From contig CAMLIL010000079.1 in the NCBI GenBank assembly GCA_946480015.1, positions 1-27,537 on the forward strand: a stretch of DNA of 27,537 bases, read 5' to 3'. A model generated the notes under the pieces. That model was not told the DNA's origin and did not search any database. It saw only the letters and a program-made list of their open reading frames with translations. Source of the DNA: an uncultured Oxalobacteraceae bacterium. GTDB lineage: Bacteria > Pseudomonadota > Gammaproteobacteria > Burkholderiales > Burkholderiaceae. The first letter of the stretch is position 1. Each line of letters begins with the position of its first letter. Below, piece by piece: positions 1 to 8,011 of the stretch. The position numbers were made by a program, and so were the translations under genes.

Positions 1-1392
<1,392 letters not shown>

Positions 1393-1403
1393 TTGTCGCC
1401 CCC

Positions 1404-1424
1404 CCCCCGCGTTCGCGAGGACGA
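1404..1424. repeat. GC-rich intergenic motif, copy 1 (within a C10 tract)
   Basis: Just after the hemB stop lies a run of ten C (1399-1408) followed by GCGTTCGCGAGGACGA. Counting five C of the run, the 21-base stretch matches 19 of 21 positions of 24207-24227, which lies just past the rpsD stop. Both copies sit next to stop codons and both contain a CGCG..CGCG dyad. It may be a small dispersed repeat or part of a 3' end structure. A short T-run (1429-1435) follows on the + strand, so a weak hemB terminator cannot be excluded. Confidence 0.45.
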
Positions 1425-1434
1425 GCAATTTTTT

Positions 1435-2328
1435 TCAGCGCCCCGGGTAGCGCTTGTACTCGGGGAACATTTCCTTGAACAGGAAAGCTTCCAGCTCGGC
1501 CTGATCGGCCGGGCGCGCGCTCATCGTCACCACCCGTTGCAGGCGGTGCGAATCCCACTCGAAATCGCCGGTTTTTTCCTTGCGGATCAATTCGATCATC
1601 TTCTTCACGATCGCCGTTTCGATATCCGGCTCGCCGCCGCGTTCGACCGTCACCTGCTGCAGCCAGCGCCGCTTGAAGTTCTGGTTCCAGCCGCGGAACT
1701 TGAGCTGGGCCGACGCAAAACTCTTGTCCGTCACGCTGAATACACCGCCGGTATCGTTCGGGTCCTGCCCCTGGCTGCGCCCGTTGGCGGCGGCGATGTT
1801 GGCCTTGGCGATGCGCATGCCGCGGTCGGCCTCGCTTTCCTCGGCCGGCTGGTCCGTCGTGTCTTGCCCGCGCGCACGGCGACGCGCTTCGATGGCCGCC
1901 GCCATGTCCATCTCCGGCGGTGCGGCCTTGGGTTTGGGCGGCTCGGGCTCCACCTTGACCGGCTTTTCGTTCGGCAAGGTAATCGTGTTGGGCAAACGCC
2001 GCACCAGCACCGGCGGCGTCGGCCTGGGCTTGTGCACCTGCTTCCGGGTTTTCGGCGCGGCAGCGGCCTGTTTCGGCTTGGGCTTGCCGGGCAGCGGCGA
2101 CACATAGGTGATGTTGCCCTCCGGCGGCGCGGCCTTTTTCTGCTCTTCGCGCTTCTGGAACATGAAGGCCAGCAGCAAAATCACGTGCAGCGCCACCGTG
2201 ATGGCGATACCAATGCGGTTGACCGGCTTTTTTTCCCCATAGCTCACCACGCCAGCAGTCGGCAGAGGCTGGCCGCAATGCTCGCAAAACCCGGTGTCGT
2301 CGGGCGAATGGTGGTAGTGGTCGCGCAA
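1435..2328 (-). CDS. Uncharacterised TonB-like inner-membrane protein with N-terminal CxxC
   Basis: This 297-residue protein is not recognised as a named family. The cytoplasmic N-terminus carries a single FCEHCG motif (C15, C18), followed by one membrane segment at about residues 39-57 (IAITVALHVILLLAF). A proline/lysine-rich spacer (about 65-140, many KP and EP) follows, then a charged C-terminal domain (about 200-297). The order anchor, Pro-rich spacer, C-domain resembles TonB, and the TVALH sequence (T44, H48) has the spacing of TonB's Ser-x3-His anchor motif. The C-terminal domain does not show the usual TonB signature. The start appears to be TTG at 2326-2328, with GAAGG about 12 bases upstream; no in-frame ATG precedes the membrane segment and an upstream stop closes the frame. 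It lies downstream of the TonB-dependent receptor, separated by a terminator, so a link with the receptor is only inference. Confidence 0.7.
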   Translation of the reverse strand: MRDHYHHSPDDTGFCEHCGQPLPTAGVVSYGEKKPVNRIGIAITVALHVILLLAFMFQKREEQKKAAPPEGNITYVSPLPGKPKPKQAAAAPKTRKQVHKPRPTPPVLVRRLPNTITLPNEKPVKVEPEPPKPKAAPPEMDMAAAIEARRRARGQDTTDQPAEESEADRGMRIAKANIAAANGRSQGQDPNDTGGVFSVTDKSFASAQLKFRGWNQNFKRRWLQQVTVERGGEPDIETAIVKKMIELIRKEKTGDFEWDSHRLQRVVTMSARPADQAELEAFLFKEMFPEYKRYPGR

Positions 2329-2423
2329 AATAGGTACAGCCTTCAGGGAACAAGGTCAACATACATCGGCCGGAGTGCCGCAGTCTATCCTTTTTGCCGG
2401 CTTTGCGCACGGGAAAGAAATGG

Positions 2424-2444
2424 ATCTTGTACAGCTTACAAGAT
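2424..2444. promoter_or_regulatory. Perfect inverted repeat upstream of the TonB-like gene
   Basis: The arms ATCTTGTA (2424-2431) and TACAAGAT (2437-2444) are perfectly complementary around a 5-base centre (CAGCT). The repeat lies about 96 bases upstream of the TTG start of the TonB-like gene and past the receptor terminator, which is where an operator for that gene would be expected. The arms are AT-rich against a GC-rich background. No regulator gene that could bind it is evident in the window. A short RNA hairpin is the alternative. Confidence 0.4.
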
Positions 2445-2503
2445 GACCTTCTTGACGGATGTTACAGAATGTATCGAGGCGATTAAAGGACGCTTAAAAA
2501 TGC

Positions 2504-2535
2504 AAAAAAGCCCGGCAGGATGGACTCCGCCGGGC
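2504..2535 (-). terminator. Rho-independent terminator of the TonB-dependent receptor gene
   Basis: On the minus strand, about 20 bases past the receptor stop, GCCCGGC (2529-2535) pairs with GCCGGGC (2510-2516) across a 12-base loop. It is followed directly by a run of six T (2504-2509). This is a standard intrinsic terminator and separates the receptor from the downstream TonB-like gene. Confidence 0.85.
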
Positions 2536-2554
2536 CTTCGGAACGGTCAGCGCA

Positions 2555-5500
2555 TCAGAACGTGGTGCGCAGCGACAGCGTGTAGCTGGCGCCAGGCTTG
2601 TACTCGTCGAAGATGGCGTTGCTGAACTGGGTGTAGGTCTGGCTGATCGCCTTGGTGGCGTTCCACACGCTGAAAGTCAGGTCGGCGTTGTAGCGGAAAC
2701 CGAACATGCGCTTGAGGTTGACGCCGACCGAGGCATCGACCTGGGCGCGCTCGGTGGTGTAGGCATAGGCGCCGCCAGGCACGGTCAGGGCGGTGCTGGT
2801 GTTGACCACGTGCGCGGCGGTGTACGAGCGCGATATCCGCATGTTCAGGCCGTTGCGCTCGTAGTAGACGGTCAGGTTGCTGGTGCGTGGCGGCACGCCG
2901 GCGACCGGCGGGGCGTCCACCGCCTCATCCTTCTGCCTGGCGTAGGTGAAGTTGGCCGTGAACCCGAAACCCTTGACCGGCAGCATGTCCAGCGGTTGCT
3001 GCCAGGTGGCTTCAAGACCGCGCACTTTCAGCTTGGTGTCGATATTGAACGGTTCGGTGATTTCGATCAAATGCTTGTCGCGCCCGCCGCTGGCCTCGAC
3101 CGCGACCTGCTGTGCCGCGGTCAGGCCGATGGTGCCGAACATCGCATCGAGCTGGGCCAGGGTGTACTGGGTGGTGTGCTGGCCGGGACGGCTGATGATG
3201 TCCTTGGCAAACGCGCTCAGCGACACATACGCTTCGCGGCTCATGTAGTACTCGAGCGCCAGGTCCAGATTGTTCGCTTCGAACGGCTTGAGCTTGGGAT
3301 TGGTCAGGGTGCCCTGGCGTGCGCCCTGGTCGCCAATGGTCAGCACGGTCTGGCGCAGGTCGGCCGGGCTGGCGCGGGTGAGCGACTTGGAGCCGGAGGC
3401 CCGCGCGATCAGCGCCGGCGTGAGGTTGTAGGCAGCGGTGAACGATGGCAGCACGTTGCTGTAGGTGGTGCTCTCGTATGCCCACTGCGTCAGGTTGTCG
3501 TACAGGCCGCCGTTTTTCAGCGTGGCATTGCGCGGATCGGCCACCGAGGTCATCACGCCGATGGTCTGCCTGGTCTGGGCGTAGCGCACGCCGGCGTTGT
3601 AGCGCAGGGTGCGGCCGAACACCTGGTTGCGGCCGTTCACTTCGGTGTACAGCGAGCTGACCACCTCGCGGATGTAGCCGCCGCTGGCGTTGCTGAAGCC
3701 GCGTTTGATGTTGTCGCGGAAGTACTGGTAATCGGTGTCCTTGGCGAACTTGTCCCAGTCGACCGTGATGAAGCCGTGGTCGCTCGCGTGGGCATAATCG
3801 GGCACCAGGGCGTTGGTGACCACCGAGCCCTGGTACGCCAGCGGCGTGGTCATGCCGGCGGTCGAGCCGGTGCCGTAGCCAGGGTAGGCGGTGGCGGCGT
3901 CGCTGACGGGACCCGGGGCCGAGCGGCCGTCACAGCCTGGCTGGCGGATCTGGGTGTTGGGCTGGAAAAAGCGTACGTTGACGTTATTGCCGCAGGTGAC
4001 GTTCATCCAGGCGTCGGCCACGGCATAGCTGCGGTAGCGGCGCTCGATGTCGTCCCACGAACCGCCGGCCTTGATGCTGAAGTCGCTGTCGCCCCAGTTG
4101 ACGTTCAGGCGCGAACCCTTGGTCTTGTTGGTGCGCTCGTACAGGTCCATGCGCAGGCCCGACAGGCCCTGCCCGGCCTGGTACCAGCCGAAATTGGCGG
4201 GATCGTTGACGTCCAGGTTGCCGGTGTAGGCGGGCGGCTGGCCCGGGGTGGTGTTGTCGTAGGTGATGACCGAATTGGGCGCCTTGGTGGCCAGCAGCAC
4301 GGTCGGCATGTCGCGGAAGAAGGTGCTGTTGGTGGCGTTGAAGTGGCCGTCGATGGTCCACTTGTCGTTCGGACGGAATTCGAAGCCGGGATTGATGCTG
4401 CGGAACTTGGTCTTCTCTTCCATCGGGCGGAATTCCAGCGACCAGAAGGTGTTGGCGAAGATGCCTTTGTTCAGCACGCAACCGATGGTGCAATCGCTGC
4501 GGTCGGCCTCGAAGCCGACCGGGATGACCGTGTTGGCGCGGGTGCCGGCGTTCATGCCCTCGTAGATCATCTTGTTGTTCTTTTGGGCCGCCATCAGGTC
4601 CAGGTAGACGTCGAGCCGGTCGTTGGGCTGCCATTGCATGCTGATGACTTCGCCGGCGCGCTTGCGCTCGCCCTCATAGATCAGGTGACGGCCGAGACGG
4701 CCGAACAGGGCGTTGTCGAGCTGGTTGATGGTCATGCCAGGGTTCAGTGCAAGCAGCATGGCACGGTCGATCTGTTTGCCGGGCACCAGGATCGAACGGG
4801 CATAGGCCGGCAGGTCGTTCAGCGCCAGGCCGGACGGGACGGTATCCGGAGAGGACTGGTTACCGCCGCCGATGCTGTTGGGTTTGTCCGCCGCGGTGGC
4901 CTGGAAGGACTTGAGCTGGAAGTTGCGCATGTCGACGGTCTGGAAGCCTTCGGTCTTGTACTTGGTGTCGCCGAAGGCCACGCCGCCGAGGATCCCGAAT
5001 TTGCCCCAGCCCGGGCTGGTCCAGGTGTTGCTGATCAGGCCGGAACCGGTGGTCCCCCACTGGCCGTTCTGCTCGCGGTAGTTGCCGCTGAGGGTGAAGG
5101 CCGAGCGCAAGCCGCTCTTGTCGAACGGGCGCACGCTGCGCATATTGACCGTGCCGGCGATGCCGCCTTCGATCAGGCTGGCCTGCTGGCTTTTGTAGAC
5201 GCTGGCGCTGCGGAACAGTTCCGAGGGCAGGAAGTCCATGTCGACTTCGCGGTTGGCGCTGATCGAGCCGCCCCAGCTGCCGGCCGAGGCCGATGCCATC
5301 GGCGCACCGTTGAGCAGCACGCGGGTAAAGGCGGCGCCCATGCCGCGGATGGAAATATTCAAGCCTTCGCCGTCGATTTCGGCGCGCTTGACGGTGACGC
5401 CGGGAATCCGGGCCAGGGCGTCGGCGATGTTGGGATCGGGGAATTTACCCATGTCTTCCGAAAAGACGGTGTCGGACAGGCCGATGTTTTCGCGCTTTTC

Positions 5501-5701
5501 GTTGGCCGACAAGGCCAGGGAGCTGCGGTAGCCGCTGACGGTGACGGTCGGCACGACCGCTTTTTCCTCCGCCGGGCTTGCCGCTGCGGGCGCCGTTTGC
5601 GCGTACGCGCTTGAAATCAGGCCGGCGATCACGCTCAGCGCGAGCACGTCGCCGCGCGTTACCAGTGGACGCCGACCGGCGCCTTTCAATTTGCTTGTCA
5701 T
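2555..5701 (-). CDS. TonB-dependent outer-membrane receptor (TonB-Xanth-Caul type)
   Basis: An outer-membrane active transporter of 1048 residues with this start. The signal peptide has a hydrophobic core at about 17-30 and a likely cleavage after AYA (residue 34). A TonB-box-like TVTVSG lies at 52-57, followed by the plug domain with EDMGKFPDPNIADALARIPG and RVLLNGAPM. The remainder is a long beta-barrel ending in an aromatic terminus (TTF), as needed for insertion by the BAM machinery. The plug wording and length match the TonB-Xanth-Caul subfamily (TIGR01782), whose members often import plant or algal carbohydrate fragments (family knowledge); the ligand here is unknown. The ATG at 5701 is preferred over the in-frame ATG at 5716 because GGAGGAG lies six bases before it. 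An intrinsic terminator follows the gene. Its upstream region carries repeated operator-like sites, suggesting substrate-controlled expression. Confidence 0.95.
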   Translation of the reverse strand: MTSKLKGAGRRPLVTRGDVLALSVIAGLISSAYAQTAPAAASPAEEKAVVPTVTVSGYRSSLALSANEKRENIGLSDTVFSEDMGKFPDPNIADALARIPGVTVKRAEIDGEGLNISIRGMGAAFTRVLLNGAPMASASAGSWGGSISANREVDMDFLPSELFRSASVYKSQQASLIEGGIAGTVNMRSVRPFDKSGLRSAFTLSGNYREQNGQWGTTGSGLISNTWTSPGWGKFGILGGVAFGDTKYKTEGFQTVDMRNFQLKSFQATAADKPNSIGGGNQSSPDTVPSGLALNDLPAYARSILVPGKQIDRAMLLALNPGMTINQLDNALFGRLGRHLIYEGERKRAGEVISMQWQPNDRLDVYLDLMAAQKNNKMIYEGMNAGTRANTVIPVGFEADRSDCTIGCVLNKGIFANTFWSLEFRPMEEKTKFRSINPGFEFRPNDKWTIDGHFNATNSTFFRDMPTVLLATKAPNSVITYDNTTPGQPPAYTGNLDVNDPANFGWYQAGQGLSGLRMDLYERTNKTKGSRLNVNWGDSDFSIKAGGSWDDIERRYRSYAVADAWMNVTCGNNVNVRFFQPNTQIRQPGCDGRSAPGPVSDAATAYPGYGTGSTAGMTTPLAYQGSVVTNALVPDYAHASDHGFITVDWDKFAKDTDYQYFRDNIKRGFSNASGGYIREVVSSLYTEVNGRNQVFGRTLRYNAGVRYAQTRQTIGVMTSVADPRNATLKNGGLYDNLTQWAYESTTYSNVLPSFTAAYNLTPALIARASGSKSLTRASPADLRQTVLTIGDQGARQGTLTNPKLKPFEANNLDLALEYYMSREAYVSLSAFAKDIISRPGQHTTQYTLAQLDAMFGTIGLTAAQQVAVEASGGRDKHLIEITEPFNIDTKLKVRGLEATWQQPLDMLPVKGFGFTANFTYARQKDEAVDAPPVAGVPPRTSNLTVYYERNGLNMRISRSYTAAHVVNTSTALTVPGGAYAYTTERAQVDASVGVNLKRMFGFRYNADLTFSVWNATKAISQTYTQFSNAIFDEYKPGASYTLSLRTTF

Positions 5702-5707
5702 GCTTGT

Positions 5708-5714
5708 CTCCTCC
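5708..5714 (-). promoter_or_regulatory. Ribosome binding site that decides the receptor start
   Basis: GGAGGAG on the minus strand lies six bases before the ATG at 5699-5701. The upstream in-frame ATG (5714-5716) overlaps this site and has no Shine-Dalgarno sequence of its own, so the shorter protein with the cleaner signal peptide is the likely product. Confidence 0.8.
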
Positions 5715-5767
5715 ATCGACGACCGTCATGGCCGTGCTTTTGTTGTTTGTTGTGCAAAAATTGAATT

Positions 5768-5781
5768 TGGTAGCGCAACCC
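5768..5781. promoter_or_regulatory. Operator-like site 1 (TGGTAGCGCAACCC)
   Basis: This site matches 12 of 14 positions of the perfect palindrome TGGTAGCGCTACCA. It shares TTGCGCTACCA (read on the minus strand) with site 3. Palindromes of this form with a central GCGC are typical of LacI-family operators, and similar boxes control TonB-dependent receptor genes in Xanthomonas and Caulobacter (recalled family knowledge). It is the closest site to the receptor gene. Confidence 0.5.
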
Positions 5782-5793
5782 ATATCTCTGCCA

Positions 5794-5822
5794 TTTAGAC
5801 GGTTTTGATCGTTATCGCGCAA
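5794..5822 (-). promoter_or_regulatory. Candidate sigma70 promoter for the TonB-dependent receptor
   Basis: On the minus strand TTGCGC (5817-5822) and TCTAAA (5794-5799) are 17 bases apart. The matches to consensus are moderate (3/6 and 4/6). Transcription would begin near 5787, leaving a leader of about 85 bases. This would place the operator-like site at 5768-5781 just downstream of the start point and the one at 5851-5864 upstream of the -35. Confidence 0.35.
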
Positions 5823-5850
5823 TTTCCCCCTTTGGCAAACCGGCCTCTTT

Positions 5851-5864
5851 GATAAGCGCTACCA
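5851..5864. promoter_or_regulatory. Operator-like site 2 (right half-site GCGCTACCA)
   Basis: GATAAGCGCTACCA matches 10 of 14 positions of TGGTAGCGCTACCA; the right half is perfect and the left half degenerate. Together with the flanking TTT it shares the 12-mer GCGCTACCATTT with site 3. Its centre is 83 bp from that of site 1. Confidence 0.4.
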
Positions 5865-5974
5865 TTTGGGATATTCCCTGTTTTCTCACAGAGCGTCAAC
5901 CGTCGTCATGACAGCCGTTGTCATTAAGACACAAGCTTCAGCCATGCAGGAAATGCGGGGGGGTGGCAAGCGAA

Positions 5975-5988
5975 CGATTGCGCTACCA
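5975..5988. promoter_or_regulatory. Operator-like site 3 (CGATTGCGCTACCA)
   Basis: This site matches 11 of 14 positions of TGGTAGCGCTACCA and shares the 12-mer GCGCTACCATTT with site 2. It lies 124 bp beyond site 2, between it and the terminator hairpin of the FAD gene. The distance from the receptor promoter would suit DNA looping by a tetrameric repressor, but this is inference. Confidence 0.4.
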
Positions 5989-6018
5989 TTTTTGGCGGGC
6001 AAAGCGCGCAAGGCGGGA

Positions 6019-6044
6019 CCGCGTCCAGCCGGGGCTGGACGCGG
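6019..6044 (-). terminator. Hairpin after the FAD/NAD(P)-binding protein gene
   Basis: CCGCGTCCAGCC and GGCTGGACGCGG form a perfect 12-bp inverted repeat with a 2-base centre (effectively about 11 bp with a 4-base loop), 22 bases past the stop on the minus strand. No U-run follows, so it may act as an mRNA 3' stabiliser or a Rho-assisted end rather than a classic intrinsic terminator. It marks the likely end of the five-gene cluster. Confidence 0.55.
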
Positions 6045-6066
6045 CGCAAACAGGATCGGGAGGGAA

Positions 6067-7965
6067 TTAAGGCAGGAAAGCCAGCGGTTCGCGTTCGCCG
6101 GAAACGCTGCGGGCGCGCTGGCGGGTGCGTGCCGGCTGGGCGGCCTCGAGCAACTCGAACATGGCTTTGACGCAGCGGTCGGCATCGCTGACCTGGCGCG
6201 AGGCCAGCAGCGGGCGCGGCAAGGCGTGGGTGTAATACTGGGCCCCTTCCGTCAGGTAACCCAGCGCCCACAGGTTGGGAAACTGGCGTCCGGCGCTGTT
6301 GAGCGGATGGTTGCCGCTGTCGATGTCCAGTCCGCCCGGATGGAAGGTGCCGTTGTAGTAAGGGCGAACGGTGCCGCGCTTGAGCAGATTGCGCACGAAC
6401 ACGCTGTCGTCGGTTTCGGGCGAAAACACATCCAGCCGCGCCACCAGCAGCGCGTCCAGGTACTGCACCGTGGAGCTGTTGGCAAAGCGCGTGTGCAGGG
6501 CGAACTGCGAGCGGTCCTCGTCGATGCGCACGACCGGATTGGGGCCGTCGGCCACGCGCAGCACGCCGGCGGCGATCAGGGCGCGCAGCTGCTGGTTGCG
6601 CAGCATCGGCGGGCCGAAGGTCACGCGGTTGATGGCCGGGTTGTAGACGCTGAGAAATTTGCGGTGCGAGGCCGGCAGCAGGCCGCTGTGTTCGATGCAA
6701 TCCTGCAGCACCGCGCGGGCGTCGCGCAGCACGTCGGCCGCGGCCTTGAGCGGGCTGCCGGCGTTGCCGCGCGCCGCCTCGTCCAGGTCGGTTTTGAGCA
6801 AGGTATTGAAGAATTCAGCGAACTCGGCGCTCGACTCGAAGCTGCGCCCGCGCAGCGGAAACAGCATGGCGTCGATGGCCTTCCTTTCCTCTCCGCCAAG
6901 CTGGTACCAGACCGGATCGGGCGCTTGCGCGTCCTGCGCGCAGCGGTAGGCGAAGCCCATTTCCTTGAGCAGCAGCGGCAGCAGGTCGCGGTCGAAGTCG
7001 AGCTGGGCGCTGGCGCGCTCGCGCTGGGCCTGTATGCGCAGATCGCGCACCGCCTCGCGGGTAAAGAAGCGGGCTTGATGGCGGCCCGCCACGCCTTTCT
7101 GGTTGACGCCGCGCGCCGCGGCGGGCAGGCAGTTGCGCGAGAACAAAGTCAGCTTCGGTTCCTGGCCCGAGGGCAGATAGCGCACGGCGTCGCCGGCCGG
7201 CTCGAAGCGCCCGCCGCGGCCGACCGTCAATTCGGCCAGCACATCGTGGGCCGACAGGCCCAGGCCCTGGATGCCGACCTCGGCGTCGTGGCCGATGGCG
7301 TGCAATCTGTCCATCGGATAGACGTGGCGCACGTAGCGCAGCTTGCTGTTGTAGCGCCCGTGGTCCTGGGCGAACTTGCGCAGCCAGGCTTCCTCGTCGG
7401 TCAGATGATTGCTGCCGTGGCCGGTGGTGAGGAACACATAGTCGCTGGGCACCGAAAAGCCGCTTTCGAGCTCGACCACGAAGCTGCCGTCGGGCTGCTG
7501 GTACATGTCGACGGCGCGGTGGCGCAGATGGGTCAGCGCGACCGCGGGCGGCAGCGAGGCGGCGACCGCGCCAAAGGCCCAGGCCAGGTAGCGCCCCAGC
7601 AGCTGGCGCGGCAGATAGTCGCTGTCGGTGATTTCCGCCCCGCCCTCGGCGCCGGCGCGGTAGTACTCGCTGCCGAAGCGGCGGTAGCCCTGGGAGCGCG
7701 CCCAGTCGGTCAGGCTGGGCGTGACGCAGGCCGGCGCCAGCTCCACCGTCCCCGGGCTGGGAAACAGGGTCACCTGGCTGGCCACGGTATTGATCAAGAG
7801 ATGCTGCGGCTGGCACACCATGTGCACGCCCGGTCCGCACGCCGACGGGTCGATCAGATTCACTTGCAAAGGGTAGCGGCAGGTGCGCGCGTGCGCGGCA
7901 AGGCGCTCGAACACCGACAGCCCGCGCGGCCCCATGCCGATTATCGTAATACTGGCTCGCTTCAT
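6067..7965 (-). CDS. FAD/NAD(P)-binding protein of unknown substrate
   Basis: A 632-residue soluble flavoprotein-like protein. A Rossmann dinucleotide fold opens with IIGMGPRGLSVFERL (glycines 10, 12 and 15 of GxGxxG). It is followed by the YLPRQLLGRYLAWAF region (about 118-131) and a second nucleotide-binding motif, FLTTGHGSN, near 178-186. The architecture matches the large FAD-NAD(P)-binding family (PF13454 type), whose reactions are mostly undefined. No signal peptide or membrane segment is seen, so a cytoplasmic location is likely. The ATG at 7965 has AGGTGA upstream at good spacing. The RND pump gene ends only 46 bases upstream, with no terminator between, so the gene is probably the last of the regulator-kinase-adaptor-pump operon. 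What it oxidises, and whether it modifies a pump substrate, is unknown. Confidence 0.85.
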   Translation of the reverse strand: MKRASITIIGMGPRGLSVFERLAAHARTCRYPLQVNLIDPSACGPGVHMVCQPQHLLINTVASQVTLFPSPGTVELAPACVTPSLTDWARSQGYRRFGSEYYRAGAEGGAEITDSDYLPRQLLGRYLAWAFGAVAASLPPAVALTHLRHRAVDMYQQPDGSFVVELESGFSVPSDYVFLTTGHGSNHLTDEEAWLRKFAQDHGRYNSKLRYVRHVYPMDRLHAIGHDAEVGIQGLGLSAHDVLAELTVGRGGRFEPAGDAVRYLPSGQEPKLTLFSRNCLPAAARGVNQKGVAGRHQARFFTREAVRDLRIQAQRERASAQLDFDRDLLPLLLKEMGFAYRCAQDAQAPDPVWYQLGGEERKAIDAMLFPLRGRSFESSAEFAEFFNTLLKTDLDEAARGNAGSPLKAAADVLRDARAVLQDCIEHSGLLPASHRKFLSVYNPAINRVTFGPPMLRNQQLRALIAAGVLRVADGPNPVVRIDEDRSQFALHTRFANSSTVQYLDALLVARLDVFSPETDDSVFVRNLLKRGTVRPYYNGTFHPGGLDIDSGNHPLNSAGRQFPNLWALGYLTEGAQYYTHALPRPLLASRQVSDADRCVKAMFELLEAAQPARTRQRARSVSGEREPLAFLP

Positions 7966-8011
7966 GGTTGATCACCTGTCCGTAGGAAACATTTCCCATG
8001 GTGGCAGGCGA

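Larger units (their letters stand above)
5702..6066. other. 365-base intergenic region: receptor promoter region and FAD-gene 3' end
   Basis: There is no credible gene here. The half next to the receptor is distinctly AT-richer than the flanks. It holds the receptor ribosome binding site, a candidate promoter, three related operator-like motifs (5768-5781, 5851-5864, 5975-5988) and a 12-bp-arm hairpin beside the FAD gene stop (6019-6044). The inverted repeat GGGA-TAT-TCCC at 5868-5878 lies just beyond the second motif. Confidence 0.7.

Noticed and set aside
2810..5614. Plus-strand open frame of 934 codons
   Set aside because: It is antisense to the TonB-dependent receptor, with Val/Gly/Ala/His-rich sequence and no recognisable fold or ribosome binding site.
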